Source: an uncultured Bacteroidales bacterium
GTDB taxonomy: Bacteria > Bacteroidota > Bacteroidia > Bacteroidales > UBA932
Length of the DNA: 64,000 nt
Assembly: GCA_944323785.1 (NCBI GenBank)
Contig: CALUTU010000004.1
Coordinates: forward strand, 62,001-126,000
Direction: 5' to 3'
In this document: in pieces, positions 1-8,765 of the stretch
How positions within the stretch are numbered: position 1 is the first letter of the stretch
Layout of the letters: the number at the start of each line of letters is the position of its first letter
Notes under the pieces: model-generated
What the model saw: the letters and a program-made list of their open reading frames with translations, nothing else
Databases searched by the model: none
Told to the model about the DNA's origin: nothing
Position numbers and translations under genes: made by a program

Positions 1-152
1 CCCTGAACATGTTTTCCCTTGTGGTGACATTTTTCATAGTCCTGCCTTTTCTGGAGGAGATGGGCTTTGTCACTGATGCCAACAGGGATGAGTTCATAGA
101 GCAGCGCAGGCAGGAGATACTTAAAACCCTGATAGGAGGACTGAGACCATGA
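1..152 (+). CDS. C-terminal end of a probable TetR/AcrR-type regulator (partial)
   Basis: A reading frame enters from the left edge and ends at TGA 150-152, overlapping the next start as ATGA. About 49 residues are visible: a hydrophobic helix (MFSLVVTFFIVLPFLEEMGF) followed by a charged amphipathic helix (DEFIEQRRQEILKTL). This helix pair resembles the ligand-domain end of Bacteroidota TetR regulators. A TetR gene heads the comparable E. coli operon cecR-ybhGFSR. The family call is inference from context plus a short tail; the DNA-binding domain is outside the window. It could also be a small membrane protein. Confidence 0.5.
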   Translation, partial: LNMFSLVVTFFIVLPFLEEMGFVTDANRDEFIEQRRQEILKTLIGGLRP

Positions 153-1555
153 AGGCTTATATCGGAAAGTATGTGATGACCGCTTTGTCGGCGGCGGTGC
201 TGGCGGCAGGTACGTTGCCGGTGTCCGCACAGTGCCGGGTCTCTCCGCAGACGCAGCAGTATGCGGAAGTTCAGGATGCAGCCGTGTCCGATACTCTACG
301 GGGAGCTGCGGTGGACGGAGACTCTGTCTACACTATAGAGAGATGCTACACTCTGGTGGAGGAGAATTATCCTCTGGTCAGGCGGTACGGTCTGCTGGAC
401 CTGACGGAGGAGTTTACCCTGAAGAACGCCTACATGAATTATTTCCCCCAGATATCCCTGCAGGGATCCGCATCCTGGCAGACTGACGTGCTGCAGTTTC
501 CGTTTGACCTGAGTCCCTACGGGATAGACATGCCTACTTTCAGCAAGGACCAGTATGCGGCTGTCATCGAACTCTCGCAGGTGCTCTGGGACGGAGGCAT
601 GATAGCGGCCAACCGGGCCAACATCAGGGCTAAGGCCGATGTGGACATGGCCGAGCAGGAGATCAACATGTATTCGCTGCGGGAGAAGGTCAACGACCTG
701 TATTTCGGCATATTGTACCTGGACCAGCAGATCCGGCAGGTGGATATCATGATGGAGGAGCTGCAGAGGGAGCATAAGCGCATAGAGAGCTGCATCGCCA
801 ACGGTGTGGCCAATCTCTCCGACCTGGACCTGATAGAGGTCGAGCGCATCACCCAGGAGCAGAACCGGGAGAGCCTGGCATCCATGCTGGAGGCCTATCT
901 GAGGGTTCTGACCCTGATGACGGGAGTCAGGATAGACGACAGCCGGCAGCTGGTGATGCCGGTGCCGGAGGGGATGGACATGGAGGCCATGCTGGCGGCT
1001 TTGATAGATGCCGAGATACGCAGGCCGGAGCTGGAGCTGTACAGGGCTCAGGAGCTGGAGATAGACACCCAGCTGGACTACTGGACGGCGGGAGGCCTGC
1101 CTCAGTTCAGCCTGTTTGTCAGGGGCGGTTACGGACGGCCCGGACTCAATATGATGGACAACAGTTTCCAGCCCTTTGCCATCGGCGGTATCCGTATGGT
1201 GTGGAACATCAGCAAGCTGTACAGCCTGGGCTACGGCAAGAAGATAGTGGGTTACTCCAAGGAGCAGGTCAATACGGTGCGCGAGACCTTCCTGTTCAAC
1301 ACCAATCTTCAGGTGCAGGAGCAGGTGGCCGAGATACGGCGTTATTTCAAGACAGTGGAGGATGACGAGAGGATAGTGGAGCTGCGGGAGAATATACGCA
1401 AGTCCACCGAGGCGGCCGTGGAGAACGGTACCAAGAATGCCTCGGACCTGGTCTCCGAGATCAATAAGGAGAACATGGCCCGCAGGCAGCTGATCATGCA
1501 CCAGGTCGAGATGATGAAGGCCATATATGAGCTTAAGACTATAAAAAACAGTTAA
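149..1555 (+). CDS. TolC-family outer membrane efflux protein
   Basis: 468 residues with a signal peptide (about 1-27, ending near VSAQC). The mature part is helical with the two OEP repeats of the family (about 65-260 and 290-460), including the periplasmic coiled-coil heptads. TolC proteins form trimeric outer membrane channels that accept cargo from an inner membrane pump through an adaptor. The start overlaps the upstream stop (ATGA), and the adaptor gene follows after 5 bases, so it is translated as part of the exporter operon. Substrate cannot be told from the sequence. Confidence 0.92.
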   Translation: MKAYIGKYVMTALSAAVLAAGTLPVSAQCRVSPQTQQYAEVQDAAVSDTLRGAAVDGDSVYTIERCYTLVEENYPLVRRYGLLDLTEEFTLKNAYMNYFPQISLQGSASWQTDVLQFPFDLSPYGIDMPTFSKDQYAAVIELSQVLWDGGMIAANRANIRAKADVDMAEQEINMYSLREKVNDLYFGILYLDQQIRQVDIMMEELQREHKRIESCIANGVANLSDLDLIEVERITQEQNRESLASMLEAYLRVLTLMTGVRIDDSRQLVMPVPEGMDMEAMLAALIDAEIRRPELELYRAQELEIDTQLDYWTAGGLPQFSLFVRGGYGRPGLNMMDNSFQPFAIGGIRMVWNISKLYSLGYGKKIVGYSKEQVNTVRETFLFNTNLQVQEQVAEIRRYFKTVEDDERIVELRENIRKSTEAAVENGTKNASDLVSEINKENMARRQLIMHQVEMMKAIYELKTIKNS

Positions 1556-1560
1556 ATACA

Positions 1561-2478
1561 ATGAATATGAGAACAATGTGCAAATGGATATATATCGTAC
1601 CGGTGTCGGCTCTGGCACTGGGACTTACGGCATCGTGCAAGGATGCGGAAGGGGGCAATGACGCCTCGGGAACATTCGAGGCTACGGAAGTGACGGTGTC
1701 GGCGGAGGCGTCGGGACGCATCATGTCGCTGGATGTCTATGAGGGCGGAATGCTTGCGGCCGGTCAGGTCTGCGGTCTGGTGGATACCGTGCAGCTTTAC
1801 CTGCAGAAGCGGCAGCTTGAGGCCGGAGTCGATGCGGCCCTGAGCCGGAAGCGTGATGCCGCCACCCAGACGGCCTACATCAAGGAGCAGATAGAGGTGA
1901 ACCGGAAGGAAGCCGGGCGCGTGAGCAATCTTATCGAGGCCGACGCCGCCAACACCAAGCAGCTCGACGACATCAACTCGTCCATCAGGCTGCTTGAGAC
2001 TCAACTGGCGGCTACGGAGGCCGATATCGCCCAGAACAATGCTGTGGCCGAGGCTGAGGCCGCTTCCTACAGGGCACAGATTGCCCAGGTGGACGAGTCT
2101 CTCAGGCGCTGCCGGATAGCCTCTCCCATAGACGGTACCGTGCTGGTCAAGTATGCCGAGGCCGGAGAGCTGACGGCTGCGGGCAAGCCTCTTTTCAAGG
2201 TGGCTGATCTGAGCTCCATGTACCTGAGGGCCTATATCACCGCCTCGCAGCTCACACAGGTGCGGCTGGGTCAGAAAGTCAGGGTCTTCGCCGATTCCGG
2301 CGAGAAGGGCGTCAGGGAGTACGAGGGGACTGTGTCCTGGATATCCGACCAGTCCGAATTCACTCCGAAGACCATCCAGACCAGGGACGAGCGGGCCAAT
2401 CTGGTCTACGCCATAAAAGTCTCGTTCGTCAATGACGGATACGTCAAGACGGGTATGTACGGAGATATTAAGTTCTAA
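1561..2478 (+). CDS. HlyD/YbhG-type periplasmic adaptor, lipid-anchored
   Basis: 305 residues. It starts with a lipoprotein signal (LTASC, modified Cys about residue 26), so it is probably anchored by lipid rather than by a transmembrane helix. Next come a first half lipoyl domain (about 40-70), a long coiled-coil hairpin (about 85-165), the second half lipoyl segment (SPIDGTVLVKYAEAGEL, about 185-205) and a beta-barrel region. The adaptor bridges the TolC channel and the ABC-2 permeases encoded downstream. A second in-frame ATG at 1567 is a possible start. The closest well-known analogue is E. coli YbhG. Confidence 0.9.
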   Translation: MNMRTMCKWIYIVPVSALALGLTASCKDAEGGNDASGTFEATEVTVSAEASGRIMSLDVYEGGMLAAGQVCGLVDTVQLYLQKRQLEAGVDAALSRKRDAATQTAYIKEQIEVNRKEAGRVSNLIEADAANTKQLDDINSSIRLLETQLAATEADIAQNNAVAEAEAASYRAQIAQVDESLRRCRIASPIDGTVLVKYAEAGELTAAGKPLFKVADLSSMYLRAYITASQLTQVRLGQKVRVFADSGEKGVREYEGTVSWISDQSEFTPKTIQTRDERANLVYAIKVSFVNDGYVKTGMYGDIKF

Positions 2479-2489
2479 CCGGACCGGTC

Positions 2490-3422
2490 ATGTACAGTGT
2501 CGAGGCCGATAATCTCATCAAGCGGTACGGAAGCAACGAGGCTCTCCGCGGGGTGTCGTTCCGTGTGGACGCAGGGGAGATATTCGGCATCATCGGACCT
2601 GACGGTGCGGGCAAGACTTCGATATTCCGCATACTGACCACCCTGATTCTCCCGGACGGAGGAAGCGCGAGGGTACTCGGGCAGGATGTGGTGCGGGACT
2701 ATCATGAGATACGCCGCCGTGTGGGCTATATGCCCGGCCGTTTCTCACTCTATCAGGACCTTAGCGTAGAGGAGAACATCCGTTTCTTCGCCACGCTTTT
2801 CGGCACTACCCTGGAGGAGAACTACGATCTGGTAAAGGACATCTATTCTTATCTGGAGCCGTTCAGGAAGCGTAAGGCAGGAGCCCTCTCAGGAGGAATG
2901 AAGCAGAAGCTGGCCCTGTCCTGCGCCTTGATCCACAAGCCGGAGGTGCTGTTCCTTGATGAGCCGACCACCGGTGTGGACCCGGTGTCCCGCAAGGAGT
3001 TCTGGACGATGCTGACCCGACTGAAGCAGCAGGGACTCTCGATAGTGGTCTCCACTCCTTATATGGACGAGGCGACCCTGTGCGACCGTATCGCCCTGAT
3101 AGAGCACGGCCGTTTCCTGGACACTGATACTCCGGCGGGGATTATCTCGAAATTCACACTTCCGCTTCTGGCTGTGGACGGTCCGCACATGCCGTCCCTT
3201 CTGCGGGATATACGGCAGATTCCGCAGGTCTTCAGCTGCTTTGCCTTCGGAGACACCCATCACGTGGTGCTGAGGGAGAGCGGCCTGTCGGAGGAGGCTC
3301 AGATAGACCTCCTCCATACGGCCCTGTATGCTAAGGGTCACACTGACTTGACCATCAGGCACATCAAGCCCGGTGTGGAGGATTGTTTCATGTATCTGGA
3401 TACTTTGGAGGAGAGGTCATGA
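2490..3422 (+). CDS. ABC exporter ATPase, equivalent to the N-terminal half of YbhF
   Basis: 310 residues. Walker A is GPDGAGKT (about 36-43), with Asp after the Pro as in the first half of E. coli YbhF. The signature is LSGGMKQK, the Walker B region is VLFLDEPTTGVDP, and the switch position is occupied by STPYMDEA instead of the usual TTH. The C-terminal tail (about 225-310) matches the linker between the two halves of YbhF. The stop overlaps the next start (TGA/ATG at 3419-3422), so the two half-proteins are translationally coupled and probably act as a heterodimer. Confidence 0.93.
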   Translation: MYSVEADNLIKRYGSNEALRGVSFRVDAGEIFGIIGPDGAGKTSIFRILTTLILPDGGSARVLGQDVVRDYHEIRRRVGYMPGRFSLYQDLSVEENIRFFATLFGTTLEENYDLVKDIYSYLEPFRKRKAGALSGGMKQKLALSCALIHKPEVLFLDEPTTGVDPVSRKEFWTMLTRLKQQGLSIVVSTPYMDEATLCDRIALIEHGRFLDTDTPAGIISKFTLPLLAVDGPHMPSLLRDIRQIPQVFSCFAFGDTHHVVLRESGLSEEAQIDLLHTALYAKGHTDLTIRHIKPGVEDCFMYLDTLEERS

Positions 3423-4234
3423 GAAGAGGTGAGGAGACAAGAAAATACATCCGTGAGCTTCTGGGAATGGAGGAGGACCATTTTCTCAGGGAGGGCGAGG
3501 TCATCCGTACCGAGGGGCTGACCAAGTGCTTCGGGGACTTTACGGCGGTGGACCATATCTCGTTCTCGGTCAAGGAGGGTGAAATCTTCGGATTTCTGGG
3601 GGCCAACGGTGCGGGCAAGACCACTGCCATGAAGATTCTGTGCGGACTGAGCAAGCCCACGTCGGGGCGTGCGGTGGTGGCCGGCTATGACCTGCACCGC
3701 GGCAGGGACGTGAAGCGGCTCAAGAAGGTCATCGGCTATATGAGCCAGAAATTCTCGCTGTACGAGGATCTTAAAGTGTGGGAAAATATAAGGCTTTTCG
3801 GAGGTATATACGGACTCAGTGACGGGGTCATCGCCAGGAAGACGGACGAGCTGCTGCAGAGACTGGGCCTCATGGAGCAGCGGGACAGGATGGTGCGCGA
3901 CCTGCCTTTGGGCTGGAAGCAGAAGCTGGCGTTCTCGGTAGCGATATTCCACGAGCCGAAAGTGGTGTTCCTGGATGAACCGACCGGAGGAGTGGATCCC
4001 GCTACCCGCCGCGGTTTCTGGGAGATGATCTACGATGCCGCCGAAAGGGGCATTACGGTGTTCGTGACCACGCACTATATGGACGAGGCCGAGTATTGCG
4101 ACCGCGTGTCTATAATGGTGGACGGGCGGATAGAGGCTCTGGACTCTCCGGCCGCGCTGAAGCGGGAGTACGGAGCCTCCGGTATGGACGAGGTATTCAG
4201 AATGCTCGCCGGAAGGGCGAGAAGGGAGGAGTGA
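3419..4234 (+). CDS. ABC exporter ATPase, equivalent to the C-terminal half of YbhF
   Basis: The start is placed at ATG 3419 (MRRGEETRK), which overlaps the preceding stop; the frame is open somewhat further upstream but that stretch lies inside the previous gene. Walker A is GANGAGKT; the signature is LPLGWKQK, a departure from LSGGQ that is shared with the second half of E. coli YbhF (LPLGFKQ). Walker B (VVFLDEPTGGVDP) and a switch histidine (TTHYMDEAEYCDR) are intact. It powers the exporter together with the upstream ATPase. Confidence 0.92.
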   Translation: MRRGEETRKYIRELLGMEEDHFLREGEVIRTEGLTKCFGDFTAVDHISFSVKEGEIFGFLGANGAGKTTAMKILCGLSKPTSGRAVVAGYDLHRGRDVKRLKKVIGYMSQKFSLYEDLKVWENIRLFGGIYGLSDGVIARKTDELLQRLGLMEQRDRMVRDLPLGWKQKLAFSVAIFHEPKVVFLDEPTGGVDPATRRGFWEMIYDAAERGITVFVTTHYMDEAEYCDRVSIMVDGRIEALDSPAALKREYGASGMDEVFRMLAGRARREE

Positions 4235-4238
4235 CGCT

Positions 4239-5387
4239 ATGGGACGGATGAGGGATTTTAAACGGTTCATGTCGTTTGTGGGTAAGGAATTCAACCACAT
4301 TCTCAGGGATACGAGGACTCTGATGGTGCTGCTCGTGATGCCTGTGGTGATGATAGTGCTCTTCGGCTTTGCGCTCTCCACCGAGATCAAGGACGTGAAG
4401 GTGGCTGTCTACGACCCGTCGAAAGATGCGGCCACAGCCCGGATTATCACGCAGATAGATGCCAGTGAGTATTTTACCGTAACAGCATCTCTGGACGGGG
4501 AGGACGGGATACTCAAGGCGTTTCAGGACAATACGGCCGATATCGCGCTGGTCTTCGAGGACAACTTCTACCACCGTGCGGTGCATGACGGAGACGGTTC
4601 TGTTCAGGTCATAGTGGACGGCTCCAATACCAATATCGGCTCGATGGCCGTGTTCTATGTCAGCAGCATAGTCTCGTCTTTCCAGAAGGATCTGGCTCAG
4701 GAGGCCGCTCTGAACCGGGCTGACGGCAGTGCCGTGACACCCGTGCGCATCAGTACCTCGACCAGGATGATGTACAATCCGCAGATGAAGAGCGCGTTCA
4801 ACTTCGTCCCCGGAGTGATGGGCATGATCCTTATGCTCATATGCGCCATGATGACGTCGGTGTCGATAGTGCGCGAGAAGGAGAGGGGCACGATGGAGGT
4901 GCTGCTGGTCTCTCCGGTCAAGCCGTTCTCGGTGATCCTGGCCAAGGCGATACCCTACTTCGTGGTCTCGGCCTTCATCCTGCTGCTGGTGCTCTGTCTG
5001 TCGGTATTTCTGATCAAGGTGCCGATTACAGGCAGCCTGCTGTGGGTGATATTCGTGTCGCTGCTCTTTATCCTGGTGTCGCTGTCCATAGGTATCCTGA
5101 TATCGACGCTGGTGTCCAAGCAGGAGGTGGCGATACTCATCTCCGGCATGGTGCTGATGCTGCCGACGATGTTGCTCTCGGGTATGCTGTTCCCTGTGGA
5201 GAGTATGCCGAAGGTATTGCAGTGGATATCCTATACGGTGCCGGCCAAGTGGTATATAGAGGCCATAAAGATGATGATGATTCAGGGACTGGGCATCCGT
5301 TACTGTCTGGACGCAGTGCTGATACTGTGCGGCTTCCTGACTCTGTTCACGGGCCTGAGCGTTATTAAATTCAAGGACAGGCTATGA
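4239..5387 (+). CDS. ABC-2 type permease, YbhS/YbhR-like (first of two)
   Basis: 382 residues. One N-terminal membrane helix (about 25-45) is followed by a large extracytoplasmic domain (about 50-180) and a five-helix ABC-2 membrane domain (about 185-375) with the family motif EKERGTMEVLLVSPV. This subunit forms half of the transmembrane path. The gene lies 4 bases after the second ATPase and its stop overlaps the next permease (ATGA at 5384-5387). ATG 4239 follows a GGAGG-like ribosome site at the end of the previous gene; ATG 4248 is an alternative. Confidence 0.93.
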   Translation: MGRMRDFKRFMSFVGKEFNHILRDTRTLMVLLVMPVVMIVLFGFALSTEIKDVKVAVYDPSKDAATARIITQIDASEYFTVTASLDGEDGILKAFQDNTADIALVFEDNFYHRAVHDGDGSVQVIVDGSNTNIGSMAVFYVSSIVSSFQKDLAQEAALNRADGSAVTPVRISTSTRMMYNPQMKSAFNFVPGVMGMILMLICAMMTSVSIVREKERGTMEVLLVSPVKPFSVILAKAIPYFVVSAFILLLVLCLSVFLIKVPITGSLLWVIFVSLLFILVSLSIGILISTLVSKQEVAILISGMVLMLPTMLLSGMLFPVESMPKVLQWISYTVPAKWYIEAIKMMMIQGLGIRYCLDAVLILCGFLTLFTGLSVIKFKDRL

Positions 5388-6496
5388 TTATAAAGTATCT
5401 CATAGAAAAAGAGTTCAAGCAGCTGGCGAGGAATCCGTTCATACTCTTCATCGTCGTAGCCCTGCCCGTGCTGGTCATGCTGGTCTTCCCCTGGGCCACT
5501 ACGATGGAGATCAAGAACGTCAACGTGGCCGTGGTGGACAACGACCGCTCGGACCAGTCCCGTCTGCTGACTGAGAAGATAGCCTCGACGGAGTATTTTG
5601 ACATTACGGGAGTGTTCATGCGTTCGGAGGATGCGCTGGAACAGATAGAGTTCGGGGATGCGGACATCATACTTGAAGTTCCGTATGGATTCGGGCAGGC
5701 CCTGGTGTCTGAGGGTGAGGGGTCGCTGCTGATTGAGGCCAATGCCGTAAACGGCACCAAGGCCAGTCTGGGCACTTCGTATCTGGACATGATAGTGCTG
5801 GACTTCGCCGAGGAAATCAACCTGGAGCGTGGTGCCGTGTCGGTGCTTCCTGCCGGGGGAATCGACGTGGACTCATACTATTGGTTCAACCCGACGATGG
5901 ACTACAAGATACCCATGATCCCGGCTCTTGTGATGCTGGTGGTGGCCTTGATTACGGGATTCCTGCCGGCGATGAACATAGTGGGTGAGAAAGAGGCCGG
6001 CACCATCGAGCAGATCAACGTCACGCCCGTGCCTAAGATTACCTTCATCGTGGGCAAGCTGATACCGTACTGGATTATCGGCATCATCGTGCTGAGTGTC
6101 GGGATGCTCGTCGCCTGGCTGCTCTATGGCCTGCGTCCCGAGGGCAGCGTGCTGCTGCTCTACGGCCTGTCGCTGGTGTTTGTATTCGGCATCTCGGGCC
6201 TGGGCCTCATCATCTCCAACTACTCCAGCAACATGCAGCAGGCGATGTTCATGATATTCTTCATCATCATCGTGTTCATCCTCATGAGCGGAATCTTCAC
6301 GCCTGTCAGCAGTATGCCCGAGTGGGCCAGGGTCATATCCATGTTCGATCCGTTTACATATTTCGCTCAGATTATGAGCATGATATACCTCAAGGGCAGC
6401 ACTTTCCGCGACATCCTCCAGTATGTCTATCCCCTGCTGGCCTTCTTCGTGGTCATCATCGGCTGGGCCGTTCTCAGCTACCGCAAGCGCGGTTGA
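5384..6496 (+). CDS. ABC-2 type permease, YbhS/YbhR-like (second of two)
   Basis: 370 residues with the same plan as its neighbour: an N-terminal helix, a soluble domain, then the ABC-2 domain with GEKEAGTIEQINVTPV. The two permeases are diverged paralogues and are expected to form a heterodimer over the two ATPases. It is the last gene of the exporter operon. No clear terminator hairpin follows before the tRNA promoter. Confidence 0.93.
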   Translation: MIIKYLIEKEFKQLARNPFILFIVVALPVLVMLVFPWATTMEIKNVNVAVVDNDRSDQSRLLTEKIASTEYFDITGVFMRSEDALEQIEFGDADIILEVPYGFGQALVSEGEGSLLIEANAVNGTKASLGTSYLDMIVLDFAEEINLERGAVSVLPAGGIDVDSYYWFNPTMDYKIPMIPALVMLVVALITGFLPAMNIVGEKEAGTIEQINVTPVPKITFIVGKLIPYWIIGIIVLSVGMLVAWLLYGLRPEGSVLLLYGLSLVFVFGISGLGLIISNYSSNMQQAMFMIFFIIIVFILMSGIFTPVSSMPEWARVISMFDPFTYFAQIMSMIYLKGSTFRDILQYVYPLLAFFVVIIGWAVLSYRKRG

Positions 6497-6552
6497 TGCT
6501 GCCGGTGGGCAAAATAAAGTTGGGTTGAGAGAGGTTTAATCCAAAAAAATTA

Positions 6553-6560
6553 TAACTTTG
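6553..6560 (+). promoter_or_regulatory. Bacteroidota-type -7 element for the tRNA-Leu gene
   Basis: TAACTTTG matches the TAnnTTTG consensus and is followed by C. It lies 16 bases before the first base of the tRNA, leaving room for a start point near 6567. No TTG at the usual 19-21 base spacing was seen. Confidence 0.6.
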
Positions 6561-6576
6561 CGACTTACTTATTGTA

Positions 6577-6662
6577 GCTCGAGTGGTGGAATAGGTAGAC
6601 ACGCAGGACTTAAAATCCTGTGGGCAGCAATGTCCGTACGGGTTCGATTCCCGTCTCGAGCA
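6577..6662 (+). tRNA. tRNA-Leu (anticodon UAA)
   Basis: 86 bases forming a class II tRNA. The acceptor stem GCTCGAG pairs perfectly with CTCGAGC, with discriminator A at 6662. The anticodon stem AGGAC/GTCCT-like arm holds the loop containing TAA. A long variable arm (about TGGGCAGCAATGTCC) is typical of leucine tRNA, and the T arm contains GGTTCGATTCC. The 3' CCA is not encoded and must be added. Confidence 0.95.
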
Positions 6663-6694
6663 CTTCAATAATAAATCTCCAAAACTGTTTTTAT

Positions 6695-8755
6695 ATGAAA
6701 AGACCATCGTATCTTCTTCTGATGACGGCCGTGATTCTGGCCTTTGCCGTAAGTTGCAAAAAACAAGAGCAGGAAGTTGCTGCGGCATCTTCTATTGAGC
6801 TCGTCCTTGAGAACAATATTCTCAGCGTTGCTGCTGAGGGAGGTGATTTTGTCGTTTCGTACAATATTGTTGATCCTGTAGAGGGCGGGAAGGTCTCCGC
6901 ATCCGTTGACAAAGACTGGGTGGAGAACCTGAACTATGAAACTGCCGGCAAGATAGCTTTCCATCTGGGTGAGAATGACGGTGAGGACAGCAGAAGCGCG
7001 CTGGTCACTGTCGCATATACTGCTGAGGACGGTACAGTGGTGGACGAGGCCGGATTTACCGTGGAGCAGGCGGCTGCAGGGCAGGAAGAGCCTGAACCGG
7101 AGATAGTTAAGGTAGAGTTGACCGATTATCTGGCGGAGTCTACTTCTTATTATCCTGGAGAAAGTGTCGATAATTTTTATTTATCCCTCTATACAGGCGA
7201 GGTAGAGCTGTATGAGTCGGAGGAAGGCAGTATATATGTTCCTGCTGACACAGAGAGTCAGCTGCTGCATCTGGATCTGTATTGCCGGCCTGTGGCTGAT
7301 GGAGGAGGTCTGGTGCTGCCCGAAGGTACGTATACCGTTGCCGACAATATGGATGCGGGATCTGCATACGGCTATTATACTTTTGCAATCCGGTATTTTG
7401 ATGACGGTATGCTGGGTTATGCGGATCCGGTTGAAGGCGGGACGGTGGTTGTGGAGCATACCGAAGACGGATACTCGATAACAGCGTCGTTTGAAATGGT
7501 GCGTATGGACAACGGAGCCAGCCTGGGTAAGTGTGAGTACACATACAGCGGTCCGCTCGCATTTCTGGATATGAGTGAGCCTGAGCCGCCGACACAGGAA
7601 GAAATGTATCCTCCGCTGACGGAGTCCATCAATACTGTATTTACCGGTTGTGATATACGTTATCTGGGAGTCCCGGCATACAGCAGCCCTATTGACTGCT
7701 ATGTGATAGATCTTTTCGACGATCCGACGCCCGGTGAGGACGGTTCGCTCGATGAGGGCAATGTGCTGCGTCTGGAACTCTATACTGAGCATCAGTGGTG
7801 GTATCCGGGTGAGACAGGTGTCAAGATGCCTGGCGGGACCTATGATATGACTGATGGATATGTGCCGGTTGAGCCCGGCATCGGAACCGGAGACCTGTGG
7901 GATTCAGGATATGGCTTCTTCCCGTTCGGTTCATATGTCCGTCATCTTGATGAGGAAGACGGAATTGTCCGCTACGGTTTCCTCAGCGAGGAAGGCCAGG
8001 TGGTGATAGAAAGCGATGACGCAGGCTCGTATGTTATTAAGGTGAATGTCACTACCCGTGACGGTTTCACTGTCAGCGGTACGTATTCCGGTAAGGTGGA
8101 TATAATCAATGAGGCATCAGAACCGGAAAGGTCAGTGCAGTCGCGTATCTATGAGGACAAGGTGCTGGACCTCAGCAATACTACATCGGCCGATGTGGAT
8201 TTCTACGGCACGGAGAAAAATGACATGACACATTATTACCAGATCTTTGCGCAGGATCCCGTATCGCGTCAGGGTTTCCAGCTCCAGCTGCTGGCACCTG
8301 CAGGCGAGACGGGGGCATTGGCGGGTGTCTATAAGCCGGCGGAGTCACTTATGCCTGATAAACTGCTTCCCTATACGTACATCATCGGTGATATCCAGCT
8401 TGTATCGGGCGGTGCCGCCATGATCGGAACGTGGGGCTATTACGAGACGAATGAGGACGGCAGGGCCGTGGCATTCGCTCCCGCTATGTTCGGAGATATA
8501 ACCATTACTGAAAGCGAGACAACTCCCGGTCAGTTCATCATAGATTATGTGCTTACCGATGACAATCTTGATGAGCCGCATACTATGACAGCCCATTTTA
8601 CCGGAACATTCGATATAACAGATCATACGGAATCAGCCTCAGCTGCAGAGTATCTGCCGCTTCCTGCCGGGAATGACGTCAGAAGAGCACCTGTCGCAGC
8701 TCCTGAAGGCCGTAGGCTGCGTTGTGAAGAGGTCTTGAAGGCAGTGCGCCGTTGA
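6695..8755 (+). CDS. Large BACON-domain surface lipoprotein with three repeat units
   Basis: 686 residues from ATG 6695; the frame is open back into the tRNA, but this ATG directly begins a lipoprotein signal (AFAVSC, Cys 21). Residues about 35-135 resemble a BACON domain (SVAAEGGDF...VSASVDKDWV...FTVEQ). After it I see three diverged units of about 170 residues. Each begins with a segment rich in D/E and aromatics, has a GxY or GTY turn (PEGTYTV, PGGTYDM, LAGVYKP) and ends in a strand pair that describes a TYSG or HFTG edge. Function unknown; surface attachment to a glycan or matrix is inference from the BACON fold. It starts only 32 bases after the tRNA, with no TAnnTTTG in the gap. Confidence 0.85.
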   Translation: MKRPSYLLLMTAVILAFAVSCKKQEQEVAAASSIELVLENNILSVAAEGGDFVVSYNIVDPVEGGKVSASVDKDWVENLNYETAGKIAFHLGENDGEDSRSALVTVAYTAEDGTVVDEAGFTVEQAAAGQEEPEPEIVKVELTDYLAESTSYYPGESVDNFYLSLYTGEVELYESEEGSIYVPADTESQLLHLDLYCRPVADGGGLVLPEGTYTVADNMDAGSAYGYYTFAIRYFDDGMLGYADPVEGGTVVVEHTEDGYSITASFEMVRMDNGASLGKCEYTYSGPLAFLDMSEPEPPTQEEMYPPLTESINTVFTGCDIRYLGVPAYSSPIDCYVIDLFDDPTPGEDGSLDEGNVLRLELYTEHQWWYPGETGVKMPGGTYDMTDGYVPVEPGIGTGDLWDSGYGFFPFGSYVRHLDEEDGIVRYGFLSEEGQVVIESDDAGSYVIKVNVTTRDGFTVSGTYSGKVDIINEASEPERSVQSRIYEDKVLDLSNTTSADVDFYGTEKNDMTHYYQIFAQDPVSRQGFQLQLLAPAGETGALAGVYKPAESLMPDKLLPYTYIIGDIQLVSGGAAMIGTWGYYETNEDGRAVAFAPAMFGDITITESETTPGQFIIDYVLTDDNLDEPHTMTAHFTGTFDITDHTESASAAEYLPLPAGNDVRRAPVAAPEGRRLRCEEVLKAVRR

Positions 8756-8765
8756 CGGCAGTTTT

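Noticed and set aside
296..1618. Long open frame on the minus strand opposite the TolC gene
   Set aside because: It mirrors the GC-rich codon pattern of the real gene, has no signal or recognisable domain, and crosses the overlap with the next gene. Similar antisense frames at 10559-11842, 48897-49970 and 61487-62554 were dropped for the same reason.
6577..8755. tRNA-Leu as the attachment site of an integrated element
   Set aside because: I looked for a second copy of the tRNA 3' end downstream and for integrase genes; neither is present in the window.
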